Positions 27,798 through 38,163 of a stretch of 64,000 nucleotides of DNA are shown piece by piece. The stretch's first letter is position 1. Each line of letters begins with the position of its first letter. The notes below the pieces were generated by a model that did no database searches, had not been told where the DNA came from, and worked only from the letters and a program-made list of their open reading frames with translations. Location of the stretch: the NCBI RefSeq assembly GCF_018476525.1, contig NZ_JAHCST010000018.1, forward strand, positions 1 to 64,000, written 5' to 3'. Source of the DNA: Acrocarpospora catenulata (GTDB lineage: Bacteria; Actinomycetota; Actinomycetes; Streptosporangiales; Streptosporangiaceae). Both the position numbers and the translations under genes were made by a program.

Positions 27798-30224
27798 TCA
27801 CTGGTGTGCCGGATTCCTTTCCAGGATTCGGGCATGCAGGGCGCGGGCGCGGGGGTCGTCAAAATCGTCCAGCGCGGCCAGCGCCTCACGTAGGTAGGGG
27901 GTGGTGTCCTCGCCGGTTCCGGCCTGTTCGACTGCCGTGGCAGCGTTCTCCAGAGCGACCGCCAGTTGCCACGGGTCGGCCAGTTCGCGGTGGGTGGCGG
28001 CCGCGCGGCGGTGGAACTCCAGGGCCTCGGCGTGGCGGCCCAGCTTCCGGTAGGCCTCGCCCGCGGCGTCCAGCGCGCGTGCCTCGCGGCTGCGGTCGCC
28101 CAGGCGCCGGTGGATGCTCGCTGAACGCTGAAAGGAGACCAGGGATTCGGCGGATTCGGCGGATTCGGCAGCGTCGCCGCCGCTGAGCAGCACCTTGCCG
28201 TGTTCCAGCAGCCAGTACGCCTCCCACATCGGGTTGCCACGGTCACGCGCGATGGCGAGTGCCTGCTCGATGTGCTCCCGCGCCAAGGCGTTCCGGCCGG
28301 ACTCCCGATAGACCATCGACAGGATCCGAAGGGTGTTGCCCTTCCTGTCGGCGTAGTTCAGGCGGTGGAAGTAGTCGAGTGCGCGCGCGGCGGACTCCGC
28401 GGCGGCGTCGAGGTCGCCGAGCTCGAAGTTGATCTCGGCCAGGTTCGCCCGCACGGTCATCTCCCAGTTGGGCGCGTTCAGTGTCGCCAGCAGCGCCACG
28501 CTCTGCTCCAGGTGCGCGTGGGCCTGCGCCAACCGGCGGCGGCGAAGGGCCACCAGCCCGAGGGAGTTCAGCGAGAGCGCCTCGCCGAGGCGGTCGCCCA
28601 GCTCCCGCCAGAGGCCGAGCGCTCGCTCGTGCTGTTCCGCGCCCATGTCGAGTTGGTGGGACTGGACGTACGCCTTTCCCAGGCTGTCCAGGACCTCCGC
28701 CTCGCCATGCCGGTTCCCGGCGCGGCGAGCGGCTTCCAGACCGGACGTCGCCATCGCGAACCATGGCTCGAAGGTGTTGAACCGGCCGCAGTAGCTCCGG
28801 GTGACGGCGGCCAGTTGCCAGGCGAGGTCGTCCAGCCCCACCCGCGCCGCCGTGCGGACGGCGGCCGTCAGATTGGCGAGCTCGTCCTGGAACCAGCGCA
28901 GCGCCTCGGGGTAACCGGGAAACACCATGGCGCCGGTCACCATGGACTCGTCCACCCGGATCGGCCGATCGAACGGTGCCAGCCTCTCCTGCGCCCGGGC
29001 CGCGCTGTGCAGGTACCAGGTGATCACCCGCCGCAGCACGGCGTGGCGGCTCTCCGCGCTCTCCTCGGCCGCGGCCTGGTCCATCGCGTAGGCGCGCATC
29101 AGGTCGTGGAACTCATACCGGTCAGGTGCGGTCTGTTCGAGCAGGTACGCCCCCACCAACAGGTCGAGAATCTGCCTGACCTGCTCGGGTGTGCTTCCCA
29201 CGGTCGCGGCGGCGGCCGGTGCGCCGAACTCGGGGCCGGGGTGCAGGCCCAGCAACCGGAACGACCGGGCCGCCGGTTCCGGCAGTGCCCGATAGGACCA
29301 GGCGAAGACCGTGCGCACCGCGTCGGCCTCGTCGCCGTCTTCCGCGGTGAGCGCGTCCCACAGGGCCGACTCGTCGCGTAGGTCCCGGATCAGATCGCGA
29401 AGTGGCATCCACGGTCGGCTGGCGGCCCTTTCTCCGGCGATCCGCAAGGCCAGCGGAAGCCTGGCGCAGAGCCTCGCCAGCTCGGCCAGCTCCGCCGGGG
29501 AGTCCGCTTTCCGGTAGGGGGCGGTCACATTCCTGATCAGGTCCAGCGAGTCTGCCTCGGCGAGGAAGTCGACCGGAACACGGTTGGCCCCGTCCCTGGC
29601 CACCAGGCCGGACAGGCGGTTCCGGCTGGTCACGATCACCAGGCAGGTGTCGGTGCCGGGCAGCAGAGGGCGCACCTGGGCCGCGTTCGCCGCGTTGTCC
29701 AGGACGATCAGCATCCGCCGTCCCGCGAGCCGCGACCGGTAGAGCGTGGCGCGGTCCTCCAGTTCCGGCGGGATCGCGCCCACCGGCACGTCGAGCGCGC
29801 GCAGGAACCGGTCCAGGACCTCCTTTGCGGTGATCGGGGCGCCTGGGTCGTAGCCGCGGAGGTTCATGTAGAGCTGGCCGTCGGGGAAGCGGGGGGCGAT
29901 CTGGTGTGCCCAGCGCAGCGCGAGTGCGGTCTTGCCCACCCCGGCGGTTCCGGCGATGACGCAGACTCCCGCGGATCGGTAGAACTCCCCGTCGAGGATG
30001 AGCGCACTGCCGAGTTGCTCCAGCTCGTTCACCCGGTTGACGAAACCTCGCACGTCGCCGGGCAGCTGGCGCGGGATGTGATGCTCCGGCGGGTGGGGGC
30101 CGTGGAAGTGCACCCCACCGCTCACGTCCCGCGCCTGGACGACGTCGCCGGCGTTGCCGGACAGCTCGGAGTGCGTGTTCTCCCCGTGCGGGCTGCCTGG
30201 ACCGTCCGGCCTTCTGGGCCACAT
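27798..30224 (-). CDS. STAND-type NTPase: NB-ARC domain with TPR repeats and amyloid-like N-terminal motif
   Basis: An 808-residue signal-transduction NTPase. The N-terminus carries SGNAGDVVQARDVSGGVHF (about 22-40), a short motif found ahead of many actinobacterial NB-ARC and trypsin-like proteins and resembling RHIM-like bacterial amyloid signalling motifs. The NB-ARC domain has Walker A GTAGVGKTA (92-100), Walker B MLIVLDNAANA and the sensor region IVTSRNRLSGL. A winged-helix linker and about nine TPR-like repeats (490-800) follow. No SARP DNA-binding domain is present, unlike AfsR. The ATG shares one base with the upstream DUF6879 stop (TGATG), so it ends a three-gene coupled operon. Role inferred: ligand-triggered assembly in conflict or development signalling. 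Confidence 0.83.
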   Translation of the reverse strand: MWPRRPDGPGSPHGENTHSELSGNAGDVVQARDVSGGVHFHGPHPPEHHIPRQLPGDVRGFVNRVNELEQLGSALILDGEFYRSAGVCVIAGTAGVGKTALALRWAHQIAPRFPDGQLYMNLRGYDPGAPITAKEVLDRFLRALDVPVGAIPPELEDRATLYRSRLAGRRMLIVLDNAANAAQVRPLLPGTDTCLVIVTSRNRLSGLVARDGANRVPVDFLAEADSLDLIRNVTAPYRKADSPAELAELARLCARLPLALRIAGERAASRPWMPLRDLIRDLRDESALWDALTAEDGDEADAVRTVFAWSYRALPEPAARSFRLLGLHPGPEFGAPAAAATVGSTPEQVRQILDLLVGAYLLEQTAPDRYEFHDLMRAYAMDQAAAEESAESRHAVLRRVITWYLHSAARAQERLAPFDRPIRVDESMVTGAMVFPGYPEALRWFQDELANLTAAVRTAARVGLDDLAWQLAAVTRSYCGRFNTFEPWFAMATSGLEAARRAGNRHGEAEVLDSLGKAYVQSHQLDMGAEQHERALGLWRELGDRLGEALSLNSLGLVALRRRRLAQAHAHLEQSVALLATLNAPNWEMTVRANLAEINFELGDLDAAAESAARALDYFHRLNYADRKGNTLRILSMVYRESGRNALAREHIEQALAIARDRGNPMWEAYWLLEHGKVLLSGGDAAESAESAESLVSFQRSASIHRRLGDRSREARALDAAGEAYRKLGRHAEALEFHRRAAATHRELADPWQLAVALENAATAVEQAGTGEDTTPYLREALAALDDFDDPRARALHARILERNPAHQ

Positions 30225-30832
30225 CAACGGGTTCCCGCTTCGAGCCAGCGGCGGTGGCGATCGAAGAAGGAGGTGATGTCCTCACCTGCCGCGTAGAGGT
30301 CGGAAATCAGGTTCCGCCAGCGGGCGAGCAGACCGGGGTCGGTGTGACGGACGCCGCCGGCGAGCACTCCCGTTTCGTCATAGAGGACCTCGTACATCAC
30401 CGAGGAGCCCAGGGTGACGACTTCGGGAAGACCACGTCCAGTTTCCAGGTGCCGGATGGCATCGGGGCCGACGATTCGGACACACCCGCCGTACTCATGC
30501 CGGAGCCGGAGCAGATGAAGCTCCCACCGCAGGTAGGGGGTGACGGGTTCTTCGACCACGCGTACCCGCCAGGTGCGGAATCCGGCGCGGGCGATGCGTT
30601 CGTAATAGTTCTGGAGAGATTTGCGCCTTTGCTCTAGCAGTTGGAGTGACTTGTGCCAGTCGCCCTGGCGGAACGCTTCCCAGCTGTCGTCGCCTGGCTC
30701 CTGGAAGGTCTGCTGGCGCTCCAGCTTCCAGAAATCGTTGTCGCCGATCGTCCAGAAGTGCTCGGCGAAGTCGTTGCGATATTCCTCGATGGTCAGTCTT
30801 TCCCCACGCGATGCCTCAAGAAAATCAAGCAT
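30224..30832 (-). CDS. DUF6879 family protein
   Basis: A 202-residue protein with the family pattern FWKLERQQTFQEPGDDSW, WHKSLQLLEQRR, RVRVVEEPVTPYLRWELHL and the late LLARWRNLISDLYAAGE. These proteins are widespread in actinomycetes, often beside XRE regulators or small DUF397-type proteins; biochemical function is unknown. It overlaps the small upstream gene by 8 bp and the NB-ARC gene by 1 bp, so all three are made together. I infer that it is a partner or output of the NB-ARC switch. Confidence 0.85.
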   Translation of the reverse strand: MLDFLEASRGERLTIEEYRNDFAEHFWTIGDNDFWKLERQQTFQEPGDDSWEAFRQGDWHKSLQLLEQRRKSLQNYYERIARAGFRTWRVRVVEEPVTPYLRWELHLLRLRHEYGGCVRIVGPDAIRHLETGRGLPEVVTLGSSVMYEVLYDETGVLAGGVRHTDPGLLARWRNLISDLYAAGEDITSFFDRHRRWLEAGTR

Positions 30833-31148
30833 CCGGGATATCTGCTTTCGCTGCTATGAGCATGACGCGGGGGATGACCACGAGCTGCTCGTCGGCGGCG
30901 ATTGTCACACCTGTCGGCAGTTTGGCGCGGAAGGCGGTGGTGAGATCCCGTCCGATGACAGCGATGTCCCCATTATCGAGTTCCCATATGTCTGGACATC
31001 CGTCATCATTTCCGGTGCATCCCAGCTCAACCGCCGACTTGCCGAGTCTTCTGCTGAGTGTCGCCGACGCGTCGGCTTCCCATGCGCGAGTCACGATAAG
31101 TTCCTCCTCCGCGGAGCCGAACGGCCAATCGGAGCGTACATTCGACAT
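30825..31148 (-). CDS. Small hypothetical protein upstream of DUF6879
   Basis: A 107-residue protein. Its core (PDIWELDNGDIAVIGRDLT, then LVVIPRVMLIAAK) resembles small proteins that commonly precede DUF6879 genes, where an NGD-x-A-V-I-G motif recurs. The ATG at 31148 is preferred over 31187, because the first 13 residues of the longer form are unlike the rest. Its base composition is lower in GC than the genes around it. Function is unknown; the invariable pairing with DUF6879 suggests a complex. Confidence 0.7.
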   Translation of the reverse strand: MSNVRSDWPFGSAEEELIVTRAWEADASATLSRRLGKSAVELGCTGNDDGCPDIWELDNGDIAVIGRDLTTAFRAKLPTGVTIAADEQLVVIPRVMLIAAKADIPDA

Positions 31149-31218
31149 GACAGGAAGACAAGAATGCCCAAATGAGGTCATACACAATCACGAATATTGT
31201 GTTGGCCTCATCAAAGGC

Positions 31219-32082
31219 TCACCGATCAGGTGGAACCGCATCAACCGATTCGGTGACCCAGATAGGTCCGTCTGCGCAGTCGAACCGCAGGCCATTGGCT
31301 GGGTGCACACTGGTGCGTAACGCCGTGAGCCATTTATTGCCAATCTTGACATAAGGGCCGCGCAAGCCGAACAGATTGAAACGGAATGCGCGCACCTGGT
31401 TATGGGTCTCCCGGACACCGCGTGCGGGGTTCACGAACATGAAGTCCGGTTCCATCCATCCCGCGTAGCTGGCATCGCGATCGCTCTGGGGGTCGCCCGG
31501 GGCGCCGACTGCCGCGAGGTTCAGCGCTGGAACGAGCAACTCCTCGATCAGGTCGTCAACGTCTCGCCACAACGTGGCGGTGACGAGGTCCTCATCGATC
31601 CGGATTCCCCCGCGTTGTACCAGGATGTTCCCCGAGTCGAAGTCGTCGTTCATCCAGTGGATGGTGACCCCCACCTCGGGGTCTCCATTGCGCACGGCCC
31701 AGTGCACGGGGATCGGCCCCCGATACTTGGGTAGCAGCGACGGGTGCACGTTAATCGCGCCCAGGCGGACCGACCGCCGCACCTCCGGAGGAAGCTTCCA
31801 GGGGAACCCGTACGTCACGATCAGATCGGCCTGATAGCCGGCCAGCATCCTGGCGAGGCCGTCCGTCGTTCCGGGCAGCAGCAGATCCATGCCAGGGGGA
31901 AGCGATTCGGCGATTGCCTCAATGGCCGCGGCAGAAGGCTTACTGGTCGGCCTGTTCTGACGGAGCGAGCGGGCATGGACCATCGCGACCGGAAGGTGTC
32001 CGGCATTCTTGCAAGTTTCATACAGCAGCCTGAAGGCACTGGTGGCAAAGGAGATGAGAACCAAGCGCAATACGTTGGCCAC
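31219..32082 (-). CDS. Formyltransferase-like protein (Fmt/PurN fold)
   Basis: A 287-residue protein of the formyltransferase fold. The N-terminal Rossmann half holds the catalytic signature INVHPSLLPKYRGP with Asn and His of the active-site triad, followed by FDSGNIL with the Asp. These match methionyl-tRNA and sugar-amine formyltransferases that use 10-formyltetrahydrofolate. It is shorter than housekeeping Fmt and lies outside a def-fmt context, so a dedicated substrate such as an amino sugar is more likely. GTG start with GGGAG 7 bp upstream. It sits in a lower-GC stretch (about 31.0-32.5 kb) that looks acquired. Confidence 0.82.
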   Translation of the reverse strand: MANVLRLVLISFATSAFRLLYETCKNAGHLPVAMVHARSLRQNRPTSKPSAAAIEAIAESLPPGMDLLLPGTTDGLARMLAGYQADLIVTYGFPWKLPPEVRRSVRLGAINVHPSLLPKYRGPIPVHWAVRNGDPEVGVTIHWMNDDFDSGNILVQRGGIRIDEDLVTATLWRDVDDLIEELLVPALNLAAVGAPGDPQSDRDASYAGWMEPDFMFVNPARGVRETHNQVRAFRFNLFGLRGPYVKIGNKWLTALRTSVHPANGLRFDCADGPIWVTESVDAVPPDR

Positions 32083-32519
32083 ACTGGTTCACTCCCTTTC
32101 ATCGGCACTCGAACGGCATGCCGGTAGATTGAGTCGAGTGGTACGCGGTCACCTACTCAGCATCAATAGTGTGACGCTTGACCAGCCCCGGTCCGCGTGT
32201 GCGATGATCTTATACCTGAATATGGGCAACGCGTCACCGAACCTGGATTTGATTAACCGAAACAGATCGAATACCGCCGCCAGGCCATGGCCACACAGGA
32301 GATACATCCCTCGGCCCGGAGCGCCGGCGCGTCAGCGTATTCAACGACCTTCAAGCCAGGGAACTACCGGCAGACACCCACATAAGGGCATATTGCATGG
32401 AAATGGGGCAAACGTTAGCCGTGATGGCGGGTGGCCTGGGCGGCGAGGAGCGCCGGTGCAAATGAAGGAGAAGGCACGGCGGTCGGCCGGGGGTAGGCGA
32501 AGCCGTAACGAAAAGGAAG
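32083..32519. other. 437-bp gene-free interval of lower GC
   Basis: No convincing coding region on either strand; the open frames present have atypical composition and no start sites. It contains AT-richer patches (for example around 32165-32290) unlike the flanks. It may hold the promoter of the formyltransferase-like gene. I see no repeat, RNA gene or mobile element boundary. Confidence 0.5.
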
Positions 32520-34514
32520 TCAGAGGAGCGCGAGCGGCTCGGCGGGGATGTAGCCCTCCAGGACGGTGGAGTTGAAGAGGCGGCCTTCGGTGGTGTCGCG
32601 GCGGCAGAGGTAGGAGTAGCGGTCGGCGGAGTAGACGCGGATGCCGTCGGTGCGGCACTGGCGCATCAGGGTTTCGTCCCAGTCGTCGGTGGTGTCGGAG
32701 AAGCCGAGGGCGGTGAGGGCGGGGCGGCGGGCCAGGAGGGTGCCGCCGGTGATCTCGGCCAGGTAGCGGTGTTCCGCGGCGGGCTGGCGGAGGAGGGTGG
32801 CGCCGGTGACATGGATGTAGAAGGCGGCCTTGCCGATGACTTCGGCGTCGGTGGCGGCGAAGTGGCGGGTGAGGTCGGCCAGGTAGTGGTCGCCGTAGAG
32901 GTCGCGGGGGTCGAAGACGGCGACCTGGTCGCCTTCGGCCAGGCGGAGGGCGCGGTCCAGGGCGGCGCCCCGGGTGAGGGGGGTGGTCGTGGCGCGGACG
33001 ATCAGGTCCTCCAGGACACCGGCCGGTACCTCACCGGAGGCCAGGGCCTGGCGCACGGACTTCTCGACCACGGCGGCGTCCAGTCCGTCCGCCACGATGA
33101 CCAGCTGTTCGGGGCGGCGGACCTGCCGGGACAGCTGGGTGAGGAGCTGGTCGAGTTCGGCGGCCGTGGTCACGGCGGCGATGGCCGACACAGTGCCGTT
33201 GTTGCGCACGCTGGGCACGCCCAGGGTGTCCAGGATCGGGTCGAGCAGGGGGGTCACCGGGACGGAGGCGCGCCAGGCCAGGTGGGCCTGGCGGGCGCGG
33301 GCGGCCGTGTCGGTGAGCAGCGCCGCCGCGGCGGCGACGGTCTGATCGGGTTTGGGGGTGCCCTCCAGGAGGAGCACCGGCGTGCCGCAGGCTTCGATCT
33401 CGGCGATCACCCGCGGTTCCGCGTCCGCCCCGGCGACCACGAGCGCGGGTTCCCGGTAGGCCGTCAGCACGTCGTCGTAGGTGGTCTTGTCCGATCCCTG
33501 ACCTGGAAGCGGCGTCCAGGTCGAGTCCTCAGGGAGGTTGACCGGTCCCAGCGTCATGACGGCGTCGGTCCGGCCTGAGGAGGCGGGGAGCGGGTTGTGC
33601 ACCCGAGGCTGGACCGTGTGCGGGAGCACGCCGACCCGGTCGTGCCGGAGGGCGGCGCGCCACTCGCGGGCCCGGGCCTCGCTGGTGGCCAGCACGTAGT
33701 CGAAGAGTTCGGCGACCGGGACCGCCCGGCCGAGTGAACCGCCGGAGTGCCAGAAGACGGCGCGGATCCCCCGCTTCTTGCAGGCTTCCACCAGATCGCG
33801 GAGGTCCCGCGACTGCCCGGCCATCGCCTCCAGCCACCGCCCGCCGTTCCCCTGCCGGGGGCCGGACTGGACGGACTCGACGAACAGGACGTGCGGCTGG
33901 TGCTCGTCCAGCATGGTGGCCCAGTTGTCGGGGCCGAAGTTGGTGACCTGCCGCCATTCGTACCGCATGAGGGCCTCGGTCTGCCGGTCCACGATGGCCG
34001 CGACCGTCAGGTACGGCCGGGCCAGCGGCCCCTTGGGCACCACGAAACCCTCCGCCAGCGGCGCCGACACGAGAGGAGCCCGGGGATCGGGGGCGACCGG
34101 CTCGACGGGCTCGGAAACGGCCACCGGGTCGGGCCGGAAGTCGGCGCGTTTGGGCGCGGGGGTCTTCTTGACCGGGGACTTCAGGGTACGCGCCACCGTG
34201 CCGGGCTTCTTGGTCTGGATCGCGTCGCCCAGCTGGGACCAGCGGCTGTTCTGCACCGAGGCGAGCTTCCAGAGCGCCACCTCGGTCTGGTACCGCTGCT
34301 CGGCCAGCCCTTTGGCGAGCTGGGTCGCCTGCCGTTCGGCGGTGCGGGCGCGGGCCTCGGCGGCGCGGGCCTTGGTGAGCGCCTCGGCCTCGGAGCGGGC
34401 CGCTTCGTCCAGTCGGGCCTGGTACTCCGCGAGCAGCCGGGCCAGCTCGGCGGCGCCCGCGGCCTGCTCGACGGCCTGGGCGAGGGCCCGCCTGACGCTC
34501 TCCAGCTCACTCAT
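32520..34514 (-). CDS. Glycosyltransferase-like protein with N-terminal coiled coil
   Basis: A 664-residue protein. Residues 1-100 are an Ala/Glu/Arg-rich coiled coil. The middle (about 165-430) resembles GT-B type, CgeB/DUF3880-like glycosyltransferases (HVLFVESVQSG, GIRAVFWHSGGSL, YREPALVVAGADAEPRVIAEIE). The C-terminal 220 residues look like a GT-A-type fold (VIVADGLDAAVVEKSV, VAVFDPRDLYGDHYLADLTRH). So it may be a two-domain sugar transferase. The start ATG at 34514 follows GAGGAGT; a longer open frame upstream runs into the divergent promoter region. It is divergent from an asparagine-synthase-like gene, suggesting shared control. Confidence 0.7.
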   Translation of the reverse strand: MSELESVRRALAQAVEQAAGAAELARLLAEYQARLDEAARSEAEALTKARAAEARARTAERQATQLAKGLAEQRYQTEVALWKLASVQNSRWSQLGDAIQTKKPGTVARTLKSPVKKTPAPKRADFRPDPVAVSEPVEPVAPDPRAPLVSAPLAEGFVVPKGPLARPYLTVAAIVDRQTEALMRYEWRQVTNFGPDNWATMLDEHQPHVLFVESVQSGPRQGNGGRWLEAMAGQSRDLRDLVEACKKRGIRAVFWHSGGSLGRAVPVAELFDYVLATSEARAREWRAALRHDRVGVLPHTVQPRVHNPLPASSGRTDAVMTLGPVNLPEDSTWTPLPGQGSDKTTYDDVLTAYREPALVVAGADAEPRVIAEIEACGTPVLLLEGTPKPDQTVAAAAALLTDTAARARQAHLAWRASVPVTPLLDPILDTLGVPSVRNNGTVSAIAAVTTAAELDQLLTQLSRQVRRPEQLVIVADGLDAAVVEKSVRQALASGEVPAGVLEDLIVRATTTPLTRGAALDRALRLAEGDQVAVFDPRDLYGDHYLADLTRHFAATDAEVIGKAAFYIHVTGATLLRQPAAEHRYLAEITGGTLLARRPALTALGFSDTTDDWDETLMRQCRTDGIRVYSADRYSYLCRRDTTEGRLFNSTVLEGYIPAEPLALL

Positions 34515-34626
34515 TCGGTCACTCCTCGAAACGGGGCGAGAGTCACAATATTCGCAGACCATCCAGTTCACGAACTGGTCAATGCACCACCAAGCATCCG
34601 TATAACCTCCGTAAGCTCGTCGGAAC

Positions 34627-34658
34627 GTCGACCAGAACTCGACCAAGTCGACCAGAAC
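34627..34658 (+). repeat. Direct repeats just upstream of the asparagine-synthase-like gene
   Basis: GTCGACCAGAAC occurs twice, exactly 20 bp apart (34627 and 34647), with a third TCGACCA between them at 34639. The spacing is close to two helical turns. The repeats end immediately before the AAGGAGGT ribosome site. They may bind a regulator or affect the leader RNA. Confidence 0.5.
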
Positions 34659-34672
34659 AAGGAGGTCCCCAC

Positions 34673-36334
34673 GTGCGCAGGGGGGAGTGGCCGGTCTTCC
34701 AGGCCCGGCCGTATGTGTGCGGGGCGTTCGGGCCGTTCGATCAGGCCCGGCTGGACCTGCTGGCCCGTTCCGGCCCGCCGGTGGAGGCCGCGTACGTGAC
34801 CAGGGACGCGGCGGTGCTCAGCTCCGGCCCGCTGACCCCGTACGACAGCGGCCCGACCATGGCCGCGTTCTCCTGGGGGGACCGGCGGCCCATCCCGGGC
34901 GGGGACTGGCTGCACGTGGCGGAGACCTTCGAGGCGCCCGGCCTGATCGACGAGCCGGCCGCGGTCACCCTGCACACCGGCGCGTTCGGGCTGATCGACG
35001 TCTACTACCTGGCCGACGGGGACGCGGTCTACTTCTCTGGGCTGATCGAGCCGCTGCTGGCGCTGGCGCGCCGGCCGTACGAGGTGAACTGGAACGCCTG
35101 GGCGGCGATACTCAAGCTGACCTACCCGCTGCTGGAGGACACCCCGTACGCGCAGGTCAAGCGCCTGCCCGGGGCGACGGCGCTGAGCTGGTCGCGGAGC
35201 AGGCAGCGGCTGACGGTGGACCGGCGGGCGCCGCGCTGGGTGCGCGAGGAGCCGTTCGACCGGGGGATCACCGCGGGCGACATGGTGACCCTGCTGCACG
35301 AGGCGCTCAAGCCGTACGAGCGGGTGCTGGTGCCGGTGAGCGGCGGGTACGACTCGCGGCTGCTGGCCAGCGTGGCGGTGGCGCAGCGCAAGGACATCGT
35401 GTCCTGGACCACCAGCCCGGACGACGGGCTGGACAACGACCTGGACTTCGCCCGGTACATCACCCGCGAACTGGGCATCGAGCACCGCATCGTGCCGCAG
35501 CGGGCCGAGGACTACCCGGCCGAGGCGACCTGGGCGGCACGCCGGCTGGAGTTCCTGACCAGCCACCACGCCTGGTACTCGCCGTTCGCCCGTGAGGTGC
35601 ACCGGGAGGGGCGCCCGGTGGTGGACGGCCTGGCGGGCGGTCCCCTGATGAAGAACTTCCTGATCACGGCGGACGCGGTGGACGCCGGCACCGGCGAGGA
35701 GCGCCGGGCCGCGCTGCTGGCGGCGCTGGCCACCGGCGACCCGCACCTGCCCGTGCTCGGCGAGGCCGCCCAGAAGTGGCTGGACGGGACCGTGGAGTCG
35801 GCCTTCGACCAGGCCACCTCGATGCTGCGCGGGCACCGAAGCGAGCTGCCGCTGAGCGTGCTGCACACCCGGACCGCGCGCGGCATCGCCCGCTCCCCGG
35901 TCAACCTGGTCGGGCCCGAGGCCACCCCGGTCTTCCCGTTCCTGCACCCGGACTTCTTCGACGCGGCGCTGTCGGTGCCGGTGGGCCGGAAGGAGGGCGG
36001 AAAGTTTTACCGGGAGATTCTGCGCGCTGCCAACCCCCGGGTGGCCGCGCTGCCGTCCACCAACGGCGCGCTGCCGCACCGGCGCATGCCGCTGCGCTCG
36101 GGCGGCCCGGCCGCGCGGGAGTGGAACCACGGCATGCTGCGCCGCGCTGCCCGCATTCCGGGACTCATGTCATCTCAGATGCTGGACGTGATCAACGAGG
36201 GCCCCGACGCGCTGGCCGCCTTCGGGTCGTGGAACTCGCGGTTCTGGCTCCGCGGCCTGGTTCTGTTCGGCGCCTGGTTGTCGGACTATGAGGACGTTCT
36301 GGGCGATCTCACCCCTCCATGGCGCGCCAGTTAG
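34673..36334 (+). CDS. Asparagine-synthase-like ATP-dependent ligase without glutaminase Cys
   Basis: A 553-residue protein. The C-terminal two thirds hold an asparagine-synthase-type PP-loop, VPVSGGYDSRLLAS (SGGxDS), with the later GLAGGPLMKNF and FPFLHPDFFDAAL. The N-terminal domain has the NTN-hydrolase fold outline but lacks the catalytic Cys at position 2, so it cannot take ammonia from glutamine. Such proteins adenylate a carboxylate, as in AsnB-like lasso-cyclase or beta-lactam synthetase enzymes; the substrate is not evident. GTG start with a near-perfect AAGGAGGT. Divergent from the glycosyltransferase-like gene. Confidence 0.8.
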   Translation: MRRGEWPVFQARPYVCGAFGPFDQARLDLLARSGPPVEAAYVTRDAAVLSSGPLTPYDSGPTMAAFSWGDRRPIPGGDWLHVAETFEAPGLIDEPAAVTLHTGAFGLIDVYYLADGDAVYFSGLIEPLLALARRPYEVNWNAWAAILKLTYPLLEDTPYAQVKRLPGATALSWSRSRQRLTVDRRAPRWVREEPFDRGITAGDMVTLLHEALKPYERVLVPVSGGYDSRLLASVAVAQRKDIVSWTTSPDDGLDNDLDFARYITRELGIEHRIVPQRAEDYPAEATWAARRLEFLTSHHAWYSPFAREVHREGRPVVDGLAGGPLMKNFLITADAVDAGTGEERRAALLAALATGDPHLPVLGEAAQKWLDGTVESAFDQATSMLRGHRSELPLSVLHTRTARGIARSPVNLVGPEATPVFPFLHPDFFDAALSVPVGRKEGGKFYREILRAANPRVAALPSTNGALPHRRMPLRSGGPAAREWNHGMLRRAARIPGLMSSQMLDVINEGPDALAAFGSWNSRFWLRGLVLFGAWLSDYEDVLGDLTPPWRAS

Positions 36335-36339
36335 GTAAC

Positions 36340-36370
36340 GCACGGTATCCGCACGGAAACGCACGAAAAC
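36340..36370 (+). promoter_or_regulatory. Three GCACG direct repeats in the leader of treS
   Basis: GCACGGTATCC, GCACGGAAAC and GCACGAAAAC follow each other at 10-11 bp spacing, one helical turn apart, about 120-145 bp before the treS start. This phase would suit a regulator binding one face of the DNA. The function is inferred. Confidence 0.35.
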
Positions 36371-36486
36371 TCGTTGTAAGGGCTACGTAACCGTTATTTG
36401 TCAAGCTCCGTAAGGTGGTACGTTCTGCCGAACGCCAGCCGTTGAGCTGCGGACATGACACCCCATCTCCTGTAAAGCGATCGCCG

Positions 36487-38159
<1,673 letters not shown>

Positions 38160-38163
<4 letters not shown>

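Noticed and set aside
32009-32575. A 188-residue plus-strand gene in the low-GC interval
   Set aside because: It overlaps the formyltransferase start, has no ribosome site and shifts to Arg-rich low-complexity sequence.
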